Assembly (NCBI GenBank): GCA_963720785.1
Contig: CAVRGQ010000009.1
Coordinates: 620,001-684,000 of the forward strand
Direction of reading: 5' to 3'
DNA: 64,000 nt
From: CAVRGQ01 sp963720785
Lineage (GTDB): Bacteria > Actinomycetota > Acidimicrobiia > IMCC26256 > DASPTH01
This document shows positions 63,926 through 64,000 of this stretch, in pieces. The first letter of the stretch is position 1, and every line of letters begins with the position of its first letter. Position numbers and translations under genes: made by a program. The notes beneath the pieces were generated by a model. The model saw only the letters and a program-made list of their open reading frames with translations, searched no databases and was not told the DNA's origin.

Positions 63926-63926
63926 G
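63885..63926 (-). repeat. 21-base exact tandem duplication at the gene start
   Basis: Two identical 21-base units (63885-63905 and 63906-63926), together encoding MRVRTKA twice. It leaves two equivalent ATG starts for the binding protein. It could be a real slippage event or an assembly duplication. Bases 63927-64000 hold no gene that I can support. Confidence 0.8.
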
Positions 63927-64000
63927 GTTGGTCGCCTCCACCACCGGGGTCCGCCCCCAGGTTCGGGCAGTCTCCCACACCCGGCCCCGACCCCCTCACG

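Noticed and set aside
1..64000. CRISPR arrays, tRNA and rRNA genes, riboswitches
   Set aside because: No regularly spaced repeats, cloverleaf sequences, conserved rRNA blocks or recognisable aptamers were seen by eye; a covariance-model search would settle weak cases.

Overview
The window is high-GC, densely packed bacterial chromosome. It shows actinobacterial hallmarks: F420 biosynthesis genes, an LpdA-type flavoprotein without the redox disulfide, a MurA with Asp at the usual Cys position, a WbbL/RmlD/LCP envelope cluster, and a wecA-like/atp operon order. The best guess is Actinomycetota, perhaps class Acidimicrobiia; the class is inference. No rRNA, tRNA, CRISPR array, prophage or insertion sequence was seen, and no gene-free stretch exceeds 300 bases.

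Layout. 1-1.9 kb: 3' part of ftsH and a thioredoxin-like protein. 2-7 kb (minus): a DUF5719-type membrane protein and a very large GT2/polytopic glycosyltransferase. 7.2-9.9 kb (plus): F420 genes (fbiA, cofE, and a separate nitroreductase that is fused to CofE in mycobacterial FbiB) and a membrane protein. 10-11.1 kb: a DUF222/HNH protein. 11.2-21.8 kb (minus): an envelope polysaccharide cluster with an epimerase, a sugar nucleotidyltransferase, a His-rich anchored protein, two GT2 enzymes, UDP-xylose synthase, UDP-glucose dehydrogenase, RmlD and two LCP ligases. 21.9-24.1 kb: pabB-pabC. 24.2-26.8 kb: birA divergent from a biotin-dependent carboxylase alpha subunit. 27-28.2 kb: an ECF-like sigma factor with a coupled membrane protein. 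28.3-34.1 kb: lpdA, a GalT/HIT protein, SRPBCC, and two tandem hydrolases. 34.2-40 kb (minus): enoyl-CoA hydratase, 3-hydroxyacyl-CoA dehydrogenase, MeaB, a NifU-like protein, SRPBCC, murA, a class III cyclase and a hemerythrin-like protein. 40.2-42.8 kb: a small hydrolase and an S9 peptidase. 42.9-46.8 kb: a GT4 / methyltransferase / alpha-toroid cassette facing a second methyltransferase. 46.9-50.4 kb: glpX, a beta-helix protein and a GH-like secreted protein. 50.4-61.1 kb (minus): rpiB-glyA-wecA-like gene and a complete F1Fo ATP synthase operon with a CRP-type palindrome ahead of it. 61.2-64 kb: a duplicated PD-(D/E)XK protein and a LivJ-type binding protein.

Two points affect how the annotation is read. 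First, ten genes, including murA and glyA, contain one- or two-base indels that break otherwise intact families. I read these as sequence errors and give whole-gene spans. Second, many junctions are 4-base ATGA/GTGA overlaps, so much of the window is probably translationally coupled operons.

No clearly new defence or mobile system was found. The most unusual signals are two similar nested palindromes at convergent gene ends, a 32-base exact intergenic repeat, the CRP-type site before the atp genes, an AtpF with an exported Cys-containing N-terminus, a possible RpiB-SHMT fusion, and the GT4-methyltransferase-toroid cassette.
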